This document shows positions 8,060 to 16,660 of a stretch of DNA of 64,000 bases, one piece after another. Made by a program: the position numbers and the translations under genes. The DNA lies in assembly GCA_020852655.1 (NCBI GenBank), contig JADZAI010000074.1, positions 1-64,000 on the forward strand, in the 5' to 3' direction. The stretch comes from Alphaproteobacteria bacterium. GTDB lineage: Bacteria; Pseudomonadota; Alphaproteobacteria; Micropepsales; Micropepsaceae. Below the pieces are notes generated by a model. The model did not search any database, was not told the origin of the DNA, and saw only the letters and a program-made list of their open reading frames with translations. Within the stretch, counting starts at the first letter, position 1, and each line of letters begins with the position of its first letter.

Positions 8060-9604
8060 TTAATCAACGGTAAAGATGCTCACCCCTTTGTCCCCCGGGC
8101 GCACCGTGATGCGCGCCTTGAGGGGTTCGGAGCGCAACATCTTGCTAACCGTAGCGCTGTCGTCTGGCGCATTCGTTGCGACAAAGCGGGTGTTGGATCC
8201 TTCCAACTGTCCCACAATGAGCGCCTTGAGCGCGTCCGGTTTCCCGTAGTCGATCGTGTACGTCTCAATCCGGGCCGCTCCCGAAGGCGCGTCGGTCAGG
8301 GCAGGCGCCGCCCAGCCGTCGATCTCGGCCTGGAGTTTCTTGCTGCTCTGCTCCGTGAACGGGGCGGGCGTCGTCGAATACACGCCGACCGAATATTTCG
8401 ACAGCATCCCGCCATTTGCCGCAACGAGGCCGAAGGCGCCGGGCCGCGCCCGCAGCTTTGCGGCCATCTGGGCGATGGCGTGCATGGAGTAGTTGTTGCC
8501 GGCGCCGCCGAAGAAGGGCAGGCCGCCCGTCACCGTGAGGCCGCGCGGATCGTTCGGCGCGATGCCGAGGCCATCGATGACGTTGAAGACGGCGATCGGG
8601 AAGCAGCTATAGAAGTCGAAGACATCTATGTCGGCGGCGCTTTTCCCGGCATTCGCAAGCGCCTGCTTGGCGGCGAGCACCGAGGCGGGGCCTTTCGCGA
8701 GGTCCTGGCGCTGGAGCACGCTGCGCTCATAGACGTCGGCGTAGCCATGGAGGAACAGCCACTTGGACTGGGGGATGCCGAGCGCCTTGGCGCGCCCGAC
8801 CGAAGTCAGCAGCACCGCCGCGCCCTGGTTGGCCTGGTCGCGCGAGACCATGAAGCGCGGGTAGGGATCGGCGACGAGACGGTTGCGGGAGGTGACCGTC
8901 GCGAGTTCGTCGGCACTGCGTTCTTCCCGCGACATGGCGTGCGGATTTCCTGCGGCGACCTTCGTGAACGGCGCGAACAACTCACCCATGCGCTTGGCAT
9001 AGGCCTCGCGGTCGAGGCCCGCATGGCCGCGCCGGGCGTTCTCGAACAGCGCGTAGTAGAACATCGGCGCGGCGCCGCCGTGCCGGCCGAGCGCCGGCTC
9101 GGCGAGGCCTTCCATGCCGTAGCCGCGGTCTTCCAACTGGCCGTCTATCTCCTCCGACCAGTCGGGCTTTTCGCTCTTGGCGAGCAGGTCGCGCATGGTC
9201 GAGATCGCCTCGGACCCGACGAGCAGAGCCATGCCCATGTCGCCCCGCGCAATCGCCGCGGCGAACTCGTTCACCAGGTGTTGCGGCCCCTGGCCGCCAG
9301 TGACCTCGAGGATCGCGCGGCGGGGATGGGCGCCGATGCGCCTGGCGATCGCGCGCGGGAAATTGCTGGAGCGGCCGAAGGGCGCGACGGCGCGCGGCGT
9401 CGAGTTCTCGAACTGGCGGATCGCCGCGATCGTGTCGATCTCGCCGGCGAGGGCCGAAACCGACAGCGCATCGTTCAGTGCCGCGATGGCGGCACGGCCG
9501 GCGAGATCGGCGGGCGAGAGCGCTTCATAGCCCGGTTGGCCGATCTGTTCGGAGGCTTCGCCGACCCCCACGATGATGGGGGTGTTGTCGGGGATGTTTG
9601 TCAT
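8060..9604 (-). CDS. Acetyl-CoA acetyltransferase / thiolase-like protein with extra C-terminal domain
   Basis: The 514-residue protein has a thiolase fold. It starts MTNIPDNTPIIVGVGEAS; TGGQGPQHLVNEFAAAIARG lies in the nucleophile-elbow region but lacks the classical CxS nucleophile context. DFYSCFPIAVFN and TGGLPFFGGAGNNYSMHAI are typical of SCP-x-like thiolases. The final 100 residues (PFTEQSSKKLQAEIDG, AARIETYTIDYGK) form the additional beta-rich domain seen in this subgroup. Members act on CoA esters in lipid or steroid breakdown; some are probably non-thiolytic. The ATG at 9604 is preferred to an upstream in-frame start because the extra N-terminus is non-homologous in character. Confidence 0.82.
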   Translation of the reverse strand: MTNIPDNTPIIVGVGEASEQIGQPGYEALSPADLAGRAAIAALNDALSVSALAGEIDTIAAIRQFENSTPRAVAPFGRSSNFPRAIARRIGAHPRRAILEVTGGQGPQHLVNEFAAAIARGDMGMALLVGSEAISTMRDLLAKSEKPDWSEEIDGQLEDRGYGMEGLAEPALGRHGGAAPMFYYALFENARRGHAGLDREAYAKRMGELFAPFTKVAAGNPHAMSREERSADELATVTSRNRLVADPYPRFMVSRDQANQGAAVLLTSVGRAKALGIPQSKWLFLHGYADVYERSVLQRQDLAKGPASVLAAKQALANAGKSAADIDVFDFYSCFPIAVFNVIDGLGIAPNDPRGLTVTGGLPFFGGAGNNYSMHAIAQMAAKLRARPGAFGLVAANGGMLSKYSVGVYSTTPAPFTEQSSKKLQAEIDGWAAPALTDAPSGAARIETYTIDYGKPDALKALIVGQLEGSNTRFVATNAPDDSATVSKMLRSEPLKARITVRPGDKGVSIFTVD

Positions 9605-9699
9605 TGTCTTCGCTCGGCAGAGGGCGGTTCCTGATCTTCCTTGCCGCCTCTGCGCCGTTCTGACCAGCCCCTTCCCGCTGCCGTTAGGGCAGCGGAGGC

Positions 9700-11598
9700 T
9701 CACTCTTCCGCCAGCACCACGATGCGGTCGCCCGGTTCATAGACGATCTTCTCGGTCTTGGATGGGTTCACCACCACGCCGCTGGCCTTGCCGCGAGCGG
9801 AACTCGTCCGCGCCCGGGCATAGCCGAAGGCCGTTTCGCCGCGCCGCCGGGCAGCCTCGGCGACCGTGTGGAACGAAACCGGCGTCCCCGTCGCGACATA
9901 ATCCTCGGCCGGCCGCATGCAGATCTCGGAGCCTTCCTCGTCCAGCAGGTCGCCGAAGATGGCCGACAGATATTCGTTCTCCGAGGCCTGCGCGAGCATG
10001 AGGCTGACGAGCTTGTTGCTGACCACGAAGTCGTCGGCCCGCGTGACCTCGGCGAGTTCGCGGTTGCGGATGTCGGCCATCTCGCTGACCACGCTCACAT
10101 GCGTGCCGGACTGTTCCATGATGTGGCGCAGGTGGAGCAGGGTCACGAGCGTCCGCGTGTCGGCCGGCTGGGCGGCGAGCGTGTCGCTGTAGCTGAGCAC
10201 CATGACGTGGTCGTAGGACGGCACGTCCAGCGCCGTGATCGTGGCGCGGTCGCTGCTGTCGCATTCCCGGAACCGAACCTTGAGGCCTTCGTCGACCTCC
10301 AGTTCGGCGACCCGGGCGGCCATGCCGGGCTCGTCTGCGGCGATGGTCAGCAGCGAACCCGGCGCGAGGTAATGCGAAAGCTCCTTGGCGATCATGGGCC
10401 CGCGCCGGTTCCAGCCGAGGATCAATGTACGCTCCTGGCGCGGCGGGCGTTGGGCGACAAAACGAATGACGCCGTCGTCGACCGCGCCGGCCGGTGGTGC
10501 TGCGATGGCGATGGCGGCATCGTCTTCCGCGATCACGATGACCCGCGTGCCTTCCGTGATGGGCGTGTCCATCGGGGGGTTGAGCTTGACCTGGCCCGCC
10601 GCGTCGCAGATGCCGATCACCGTGCAGGTGCTGCCGAAGCCGATGGCGTCGCCGAAGGTCTTGCCGACCAGCGCGGGCTGGCTGCTCGTGTAGATTTCGC
10701 AGCCGTCGAAATCGAGCAGCTCGGAATAGACCGCGCTGAGCCCCGACTGGCGGCTGGAATGCACGACGATGCGCGCTATCAGCTCGTCGGCCAGCACGAG
10801 CTGCACTTCGCCGCCGCCGACGACGCGGGCCATGTGCGCGTTCTTCGCCTCGCGGATTTCGGCGGCGATCAGATATTTCTCCTTCCGCCGCTTGGGATCA
10901 TGCGCCAGCGCGAGGATGGTCTTCACCACAGCGGAGTCGGGATCGGCGATCTCCGGCGAGAGGATGATGATCGACTTGCAGGTCTGCGGGCTGACGATCG
11001 CGAGGTCATAGAGATCCGTCGGATCGCCGCTGCGGCAGATGACCTTCGTGCGGCCGAGCGCGAGCTTCTTGGCGGCGATCGCATCCTCCATCTCGATCTT
11101 GTCCTTGCCGGCCATGACCACGATGCGCGGATGGCGTACGCTGGAGTTCGCTATGGCGAGTTCGGAGACAATGTCGAAGATCGAGGGCGACCAGTTGAGG
11201 ATGATCGTGTGGCCTTCCTCCAGGACGCGCGACCGGCCCTTCCGGAGTTCGGACAGGCGGTCGTTGATGCCGGCGCTGAGGATACCGATCAGCGCTGAGA
11301 AGATGAAAATGCCGGAAAGGGTGATCAGCAGCGTGATGAGGCGGAAATCCCATCCGGCATCGCCGGCCATCGTGCCGGGATCCATGGTCCGCATCAGCGA
11401 CTGCCAGAAGCCTTCCGCGAAGCTGAGCGGCGGCGTGCCTTCGCTCGTGATCCCGGTGAGCTCCAATATGAGCGTGGCGACCACGATCACCAGCAGCGTC
11501 AGCAGGCTCAGCCAGCCGATCAGCGAGATCGGGCCTGCGGCCATCGACTTGTCGAAGCTGTAGCGAAGCCGCTCGCCCCATGTGACGCGCTCTTTCAT
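9700..11598 (-). CDS. CASTOR/POLLUX-type ion channel with RCK/TrkA-N domains
   Basis: The 632-residue protein starts with MKERVTWGERLRYSFDK. Two membrane segments follow, roughly residues 23-47 and 92-112, flanking a pore-like segment (FWQSLMRTMDPGTMAGDAGW). The rest is two nucleotide-binding halves: HTIILNWSPSIFDIVSEL starts the first and ERTLILGWNRRGPMIAKEL the second, with NWS/GWN replacing the usual GxGxxG. This layout is that of DUF1012 proteins, the bacterial relatives of plant symbiosis channels CASTOR and POLLUX. A TrkA-C-like stretch (GTRVIVIAEDD, GDRIVVLAEE) closes each half. A GAGGGG sequence lies four bases before the ATG. It is probably a cation channel; the ion and ligand are unknown. 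Confidence 0.8.
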   Translation of the reverse strand: MKERVTWGERLRYSFDKSMAAGPISLIGWLSLLTLLVIVVATLILELTGITSEGTPPLSFAEGFWQSLMRTMDPGTMAGDAGWDFRLITLLITLSGIFIFSALIGILSAGINDRLSELRKGRSRVLEEGHTIILNWSPSIFDIVSELAIANSSVRHPRIVVMAGKDKIEMEDAIAAKKLALGRTKVICRSGDPTDLYDLAIVSPQTCKSIIILSPEIADPDSAVVKTILALAHDPKRRKEKYLIAAEIREAKNAHMARVVGGGEVQLVLADELIARIVVHSSRQSGLSAVYSELLDFDGCEIYTSSQPALVGKTFGDAIGFGSTCTVIGICDAAGQVKLNPPMDTPITEGTRVIVIAEDDAAIAIAAPPAGAVDDGVIRFVAQRPPRQERTLILGWNRRGPMIAKELSHYLAPGSLLTIAADEPGMAARVAELEVDEGLKVRFRECDSSDRATITALDVPSYDHVMVLSYSDTLAAQPADTRTLVTLLHLRHIMEQSGTHVSVVSEMADIRNRELAEVTRADDFVVSNKLVSLMLAQASENEYLSAIFGDLLDEEGSEICMRPAEDYVATGTPVSFHTVAEAARRRGETAFGYARARTSSARGKASGVVVNPSKTEKIVYEPGDRIVVLAEE

Positions 11599-11747
11599 AG
11601 TCCCCTCGGGCGATTGTCCGACTCGCCGGATGAGGCAGCATTCATGGCGCGCGACGCTTGCCAAGGGGGATTGGCGATTGCATTGCGCGGCTGCATCGCG
11701 TCCAATCGCTGAAACGACGCATAAGTCATACCCAGGGAAAGCGCTCG

Positions 11748-13085
11748 ATGACAGATACGACCGCCGCCGGTACGGCGACGGCAGCGCCCGTTTCGGACGG
11801 TTATCGCCGCTACGCGCTGACGGTCCTTCTGATCATCTACACCCTGAATTTTCTCGATCGCCAGATCATGGCCACGCTCGCCGAGCCGATGAAGCGGGAC
11901 CTCGGCCTCAGCGATACGGCCCTCGGGCTCATGATCGGCATTGCTTTCGCGATCTTCTACACGGTCCTCGGCATCCCGATCGCCCGCGTCGCCGAGCGCG
12001 CCAACCGCCCGCTCATCATTTCGGCCTCCCTCGCGTTGTGGAGCGGCTTCACCGTCCTGTGCGGCATGGCGCAGACCTACACGCAGATGATCCTGGCGCG
12101 GATCGGCGTCGGCATCGGCGAGGCGGGCTGCACGCCGCCGGCCCATTCGCTGATCGTGGACTATGTACCGCGCGAGAAACGCGCGTCGGCGCTGGCCTTC
12201 TATTCGCTGGGGACGCCCATCGGGACGCTGCTGGGCATGATCATCGGCGGCGTCGTGGCCGATCTTTGGGGCTGGCGCGCGGCCTTCATGGTGGCCGGAG
12301 CTCCCGGCGTGATCGTGGCGCTGCTCGCGGCGTTGACGCTGGTCGAACCGCGCAATCGGCTGAAAGCGGATCTCGCAGCCAGGCAGATGGAACAGGTCAC
12401 CTTTATCGATGCGCTGCGCGAGCTGGCCTATAAGCGCACCTTCTGGCTTCTCGCTTTCGCGTGCTCGATCAAGGCCTTCATCGGCTATGGCTCGAACGCT
12501 TTCATCGTATCGTTCTTCCTGCGCAATCACGCCGAAGAAGCCGGGGCGATGGCGACGGCTTTCGGCATGGGTGCCATGGGCTTCATCCCGGTGACGATCG
12601 GCATCATCGGCGGCACCGCCGGCGTGCTCGGGACCTGGCTGGGCGGCGCTCTTTCCGACCGCTATGGCGTCAACAATCTCCAGTTCAACGTCGTCATGCC
12701 GGCCATCGCGACATTGGTGGCCATCCCCTTCTACGTGTCCGGCCTGCTGGTCGACTCGTTCCTCGTCGCGGCATTCCTGATCGCCATCCCCGCGATCCTC
12801 AACACGCTCTGGTACGGACCGGTCTATTCCAGCGTCCAGGGTCTGGTCCGGCCGCAGACGCGCGCGACGGCCGCCGCGATTCTGCTCTTCATCATCAATC
12901 TGATCGGCCTCGGCCTCGGACCGCTCGGCATCGGCGCCATCAGCGATGTCTTCGCCCACTGGGGCGGCCTGGGCCCGAATGACGGCCTGCGCTGGTCGCT
13001 GATCACGTTCTACCTGATCGGCGCGAGCGCCTTCTTCCTGTTCTGGCTCGCGCGCCATTCGATTCGCCGGGAGATGGTGTCTTGA
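11748..13085 (+). CDS. MFS transporter, spinster-type, first of a tandem pair
   Basis: The 445-residue, 12-helix carrier has the spinster signature GYRRYALTVLLIIYTLNFLDRQI at its first helix (about residues 18-40). It also has RVAERANRPL in the cytoplasmic loop 2-3 and RIGVGIGEAGCTPPAHSL in helix 4. Relatives export or import lipid-like or small organic molecules; the substrate is not predictable. The ATG is chosen because the longer frame adds a non-homologous 30-residue leader and AGGGAAAG precedes this ATG. Its TGA overlaps the next gene's TTG start, so the two carriers are translated together. Confidence 0.85.
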   Translation: MTDTTAAGTATAAPVSDGYRRYALTVLLIIYTLNFLDRQIMATLAEPMKRDLGLSDTALGLMIGIAFAIFYTVLGIPIARVAERANRPLIISASLALWSGFTVLCGMAQTYTQMILARIGVGIGEAGCTPPAHSLIVDYVPREKRASALAFYSLGTPIGTLLGMIIGGVVADLWGWRAAFMVAGAPGVIVALLAALTLVEPRNRLKADLAARQMEQVTFIDALRELAYKRTFWLLAFACSIKAFIGYGSNAFIVSFFLRNHAEEAGAMATAFGMGAMGFIPVTIGIIGGTAGVLGTWLGGALSDRYGVNNLQFNVVMPAIATLVAIPFYVSGLLVDSFLVAAFLIAIPAILNTLWYGPVYSSVQGLVRPQTRATAAAILLFIINLIGLGLGPLGIGAISDVFAHWGGLGPNDGLRWSLITFYLIGASAFFLFWLARHSIRREMVS

Positions 13086-14434
13086 GCTCGATCGCCGAAC
13101 CGGACGTTGCGGAGCCGCCCTCGACCGGCATCGAGCCATTGGCGCCGGGCTATCGGCGCTATGCGCTGACAATTTTGCTGATCCTCTACACGCTGAACTT
13201 TCTCGACCGGCAGATCGTCAATATCCTCACCGTGCCGATCCAGGCCGAGCTTCAGCTTGAACCGTGGCAGATCGGCGCGGTGACCGGTCTCGGCTTCGCG
13301 ATCCTCTATACATTCCTTGGCATTCCGATCGCCCGATATGCGGAGCGTGGCAACCGGCCGGGCATCATTTCGGCCGCCGTCGCGATCTGGAGCGTTTTCA
13401 CGATCGCCTGCGGCTTTGCGCAGAGCTTCCTTCATCTTCTGTTGGCGCGCGTCGGCGTCGGCTTCGGCGAGGCTGGCTGCACACCGCCAGCTCATTCGCT
13501 GATCACCGACTACACGCCAAAGGAAAAGCGCGCTTCGGCGCTCGCCTATTATCATCTCGGTACGCCGATCGGTTCGCTCATCGGCACCATCTGCGGCGGC
13601 TTCATTGCGGACCAGTGGGGCTGGCGCGCCGCCTTCTACCTGGCCGGCGCCCCCGGCCTGGTCTTTGCGCTTGTCACACTTTTCACGCTTGTCGAACCGC
13701 GTCGCCGCTTGAAGGCGGTCATGACGGCCCGACAGACCAGCGGCCCCTCATTGCGTGATGCGATTACAGAGCTGCGCGGCAAGCGGACCTTCTGGCTACT
13801 GGTGGGCGGCGCCTCCGTGCTGGCCTTCAACGGCTACGGCGCGACCGCGTTCAGCGCGCTCTTCTTCAAGAATGCCCATGGCGACGAGCTCGCGACGATC
13901 GCAGCGGAGTGGGGTATGCAACCGCTGACCTTTTATGCGCTCAGCGCCGGCATCACAGCCGGCATCGCGGGCATAGCCGGCGTCTGGATCGGCGGCGCGC
14001 TGTCCGACTATTTCGGCAAGCGCGATGTCCGGGGTCAGATGACGCTGCCCGCCGTCGCCGGCCTCATCTCGATCCCGGCCTATGCCGCCGCGCTCTTTGC
14101 ACCGAGCTACTGGCTTGCGCTCGCGCTGTTCACGGTTCCGACCTTGCTGAGCCAGATCTGGTACGGCCCGGTCTATGGCAATGTCCAAGGCCTGGTGCAT
14201 CCGCGTACCCGGGCCACCGCAGCAGCAGTCCTGCTCTTCATCGTCAATCTGATCGGACTTGGGCTCGGCCCGCTGCTGGTCGGCCTTCTCGCCGGCCATC
14301 TCGCTTCACTCGCCGGTTGGACCTTGGCCGATGGCTATCGCTGGTCGCTTCTGACGTTCGGCCTCCTGGGATTCCTCACCGCCGCCTTCTTCTGGGCCGC
14401 GCGCACGACGATCCGCCAGGATTTAGTGAGCTAG
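13082..14434 (+). CDS. MFS transporter, spinster-type, second of a tandem pair
   Basis: The 450-residue paralogue of the preceding carrier repeats its landmarks almost word for word: GYRRYALTILLILYTLNFLDRQI, RVGVGFGEAGCTPPAHSL, KRASALAYYHLGTPIGSL and QIWYGPVYGNVQGLVHPRTRAT. It starts at TTG, overlapping the upstream TGA in TTGA, an unusual start that implies translational coupling. Its stop overlaps by three bases the stop of the convergent tenA-like gene. Two adjacent copies may carry related substrates or form paired import/export functions. Confidence 0.84.
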   Translation: MSSIAEPDVAEPPSTGIEPLAPGYRRYALTILLILYTLNFLDRQIVNILTVPIQAELQLEPWQIGAVTGLGFAILYTFLGIPIARYAERGNRPGIISAAVAIWSVFTIACGFAQSFLHLLLARVGVGFGEAGCTPPAHSLITDYTPKEKRASALAYYHLGTPIGSLIGTICGGFIADQWGWRAAFYLAGAPGLVFALVTLFTLVEPRRRLKAVMTARQTSGPSLRDAITELRGKRTFWLLVGGASVLAFNGYGATAFSALFFKNAHGDELATIAAEWGMQPLTFYALSAGITAGIAGIAGVWIGGALSDYFGKRDVRGQMTLPAVAGLISIPAYAAALFAPSYWLALALFTVPTLLSQIWYGPVYGNVQGLVHPRTRATAAAVLLFIVNLIGLGLGPLLVGLLAGHLASLAGWTLADGYRWSLLTFGLLGFLTAAFFWAARTTIRQDLVS

Positions 14435-15096
14435 AGTCGCCAGCGCGCCAGATCATACGCCGATTGCCAGAAGAGATATTCGAGCCGCGTCGCGCTCGTG
14501 AACGCCTCGTGCATACGTCCGACCGTCATCGGTGACGCTGTTGCGGCGGCCTCGTCGGTCGCTTCCATCATGCGCGCGACGGCTTCATGGAAATCGTCGC
14601 CGGCATAGGTATCGATCCACGCCTGATAGGGATTTGGCTTTGCCGCCCGCGCGTAGATGTCACGGCCGATCTCGGCATAGATCCAGAAGCAGGGCAGCAG
14701 AGCCGCGAGCCCCACGGCGTGATCCTCGCCATAGCTCGTGGCGATCAGATAGCTGACATAATGCTGGCAGGCCGGCGTGATCTCCGTCGCCGCGAACGTG
14801 TCGGCGGCGATGCCGAAGTCACGCATGAACCCAGCGTGCAGCGACCGCTCCACCACGATCGCGGCTTCGGCGGCGCGGGCGAACTGCACCACGCGGTCGG
14901 GGTGTGGCGCCTTGGCTGCCGCAATCGCGAGCGCACGCCCGAAGCCCACCAGATAATGCGCGTCCTGAACGATGTAGTGCTGAAACCGGTCGCGGGTCAG
15001 AATCCCGGCCGCCAGCTCGGCGTTGAACGGCATGGCGCGGATGGTCTCGTAGCGTGCTTGATTGCGTGCCCAGGCCGCGGCGGAGAAGCTGCTCAT
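14431..15096 (-). CDS. tenA: TenA family thiaminase II / aminopyrimidine aminohydrolase
   Basis: The 221-residue all-helical protein keeps the TenA active-site pattern: DAHYL (Asp and Tyr), catalytic cysteine in PACQHYVSY, and the late glutamate in RLEYLFWQSAYD. TenA hydrolyses aminomethyl-pyrimidines from degraded thiamine so that the pyrimidine can be reused. The start at 15096 gives the standard length; the longer frame runs into the terminator of the neighbouring gene. No thiamine pyrophosphate riboswitch or other thi genes lie near it, so regulation is not evident. TenA-like proteins of other function exist, but here all three residues are present. Confidence 0.85.
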   Translation of the reverse strand: MSSFSAAAWARNQARYETIRAMPFNAELAAGILTRDRFQHYIVQDAHYLVGFGRALAIAAAKAPHPDRVVQFARAAEAAIVVERSLHAGFMRDFGIAADTFAATEITPACQHYVSYLIATSYGEDHAVGLAALLPCFWIYAEIGRDIYARAAKPNPYQAWIDTYAGDDFHEAVARMMEATDEAAATASPMTVGRMHEAFTSATRLEYLFWQSAYDLARWRL

Positions 15097-15134
15097 CCGA
15101 GTCTGTCTAGCTCTGCGCAGAAGCTGCACCAACG

Positions 15135-15163
15135 AAAAACGGGCGGCCATCGGCCGCCCGTTT
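15135..15163 (-). terminator. Intrinsic terminator of the acyl-CoA dehydrogenase gene
   Basis: On the minus strand, AAACGGGCGGCC pairs perfectly with GGCCGCCCGTTT across a three-base loop, and the 3' arm runs into TTTTT. It starts 21 bases after the dehydrogenase stop and ends before the tenA start, so it separates the two genes. Confidence 0.88.
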
Positions 15164-15183
15164 CGCCTGCGAACCCCCGGAGC

Positions 15184-16455
15184 CTAATCCTTCTTCCGGT
15201 TGCTGCCCAGGAAGCCGAACATGTGGCCGGCGACATTGCGCATCTGGATCTGCTCGGAACCTTCCGTGATGCGGTAGCGGCGGTGGTGGCGATAGATGTG
15301 CTCGAACGGCTTGTGGCGCGAATAGCCCATGCCGCCATGCACCTGCATCGCCCAGTCCGCCGCCTCGCAGCAGAAGCGGTTGCCCCAGTAATTGCACATC
15401 GAGACCTTGTCCGAGATCTTCTCCTGGATCTCGGGACCGGTCATCTGGTCCATCTCCCAGGCCGTCTTCTGGATCAGCAGGCGCAGCATCTCGGCCTGCG
15501 TCATCAGCTCGACGGTCGGGAACTGGATGCCCTGGTTCTGCGACAGCTTCTTGCCGAACGGCTTCCTCACATTCGAGTAGTCGATCGACTCGTTAAGGCA
15601 GTAGACGCCGGCACCCAGCGACGATGCCGCTTGGCGGATGCGGTTCTCGTGCACGAAATGACGCGCGAGACGCAGGCCGTCATCCAGCGGACCGAACAGC
15701 GCGCTGTCCGGCACGCGGACATTCTTGAACGTCACATGCGCATGGTCGGTCGGCATGTTGAAGGTCCAGTAGTAGAACTCGACCTTCACGCCCGGATCGT
15801 CCATCGGCACCAGGAAGCACGAGATGCCCTTGGCGTCGCCGGCCTTGCCCGAGGTGCGGCAGAACACCATGTCGTGCGTCGCGGTATGGACGCCCGTATT
15901 CCACATCTTGGCGCCGTTGATGATCCAGCCATCGCCGTCCTTCTTGGCGACCGTTTCCATCCACGTCGCGTCCGAGCCGTGCTGGGGCTCGGTGAGGCCG
16001 AACGCCGCGCGGCGCGTGCCGTTCAGCGACCCTTCGATCCATTCCTCGCGCTGACCCGGCCGGCCGAAATCGCGGAACATCAGAATCTGCGGGAAGTTGC
16101 CGACGACCGAGGTTTCGTTCTGGAGGTCGTTGAAGAGGCCGAGACCCTTGGTCGCCAGATGCTCGCGGATGATCGCCATCGCGAGATTGCCGATGTCCTG
16201 CCCGCCGAATTCCTTGGGCAATGCGAGGCGCAGGAAGCCGGCATCGTCGGCCTTCTTGCGCATCTTCTTCAGCAGGTCCTCCCACTCCTCGCGGGGCAGG
16301 CCGTCCTTGTCCCAGTTCGTGCGCGAATGCTCGCGGCGATGGTCGAAAAAGCGGTCATTGTCGTCCTGCGCCTGGAGCGGCTTGATCTCGGCTTCGATGA
16401 AGGCGTCGATGCGGGTGAGCAGGTCCTTCACGCTCTGCGGAATGCTGAAGTCCAT
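15184..16455 (-). CDS. Acyl-CoA dehydrogenase family protein
   Basis: The 423-residue FAD flavoprotein starts MDFSIPQSVKDLLTRIDAF. It has FGLTEPQHGSDATWMET (FAD and substrate-binding segment, about residues 159-175), GWIINGAKMWNTG, and the C-terminal HGGMGYSRHKPFEHIYRHHRRYRITEGSEQI block in which a glutamate/ITEGS motif anchors FAD. It oxidises an acyl-CoA ester to the enoyl-CoA. Large unbranched CoA esters are typical for this length and the HRRYRITEG variant. It is monocistronic and closed by its own hairpin terminator; the divergent histidine kinase starts 205 bases away. Confidence 0.88.
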   Translation of the reverse strand: MDFSIPQSVKDLLTRIDAFIEAEIKPLQAQDDNDRFFDHRREHSRTNWDKDGLPREEWEDLLKKMRKKADDAGFLRLALPKEFGGQDIGNLAMAIIREHLATKGLGLFNDLQNETSVVGNFPQILMFRDFGRPGQREEWIEGSLNGTRRAAFGLTEPQHGSDATWMETVAKKDGDGWIINGAKMWNTGVHTATHDMVFCRTSGKAGDAKGISCFLVPMDDPGVKVEFYYWTFNMPTDHAHVTFKNVRVPDSALFGPLDDGLRLARHFVHENRIRQAASSLGAGVYCLNESIDYSNVRKPFGKKLSQNQGIQFPTVELMTQAEMLRLLIQKTAWEMDQMTGPEIQEKISDKVSMCNYWGNRFCCEAADWAMQVHGGMGYSRHKPFEHIYRHHRRYRITEGSEQIQMRNVAGHMFGFLGSNRKKD

Positions 16456-16660
16456 TGGTCGTTTTCCTCTTTGTCGTCGATTGCGATGGCCAGACCTTAG
16501 CGTGCTGGGGCCGGGATGCCAGCGGCGCCGCCAATTTTCCGATATCGCGGTTGTGCAGTGCACACCGTCGTCGCCTCGCGATGGTTACCGGCTCAGTAAT
16601 CCACGTTCGCGATGCTTTAGGCGGCCCACGGTACAGTCTGCCCGAACGTTCGCGGAACCC

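Noticed and set aside
14431-15180. Possible TPP riboswitch for tenA
   Set aside because: No CTGAGA-type thi-box or ACCTGATCTGG-like motif is present; the only structure upstream is the acyl-CoA dehydrogenase terminator.
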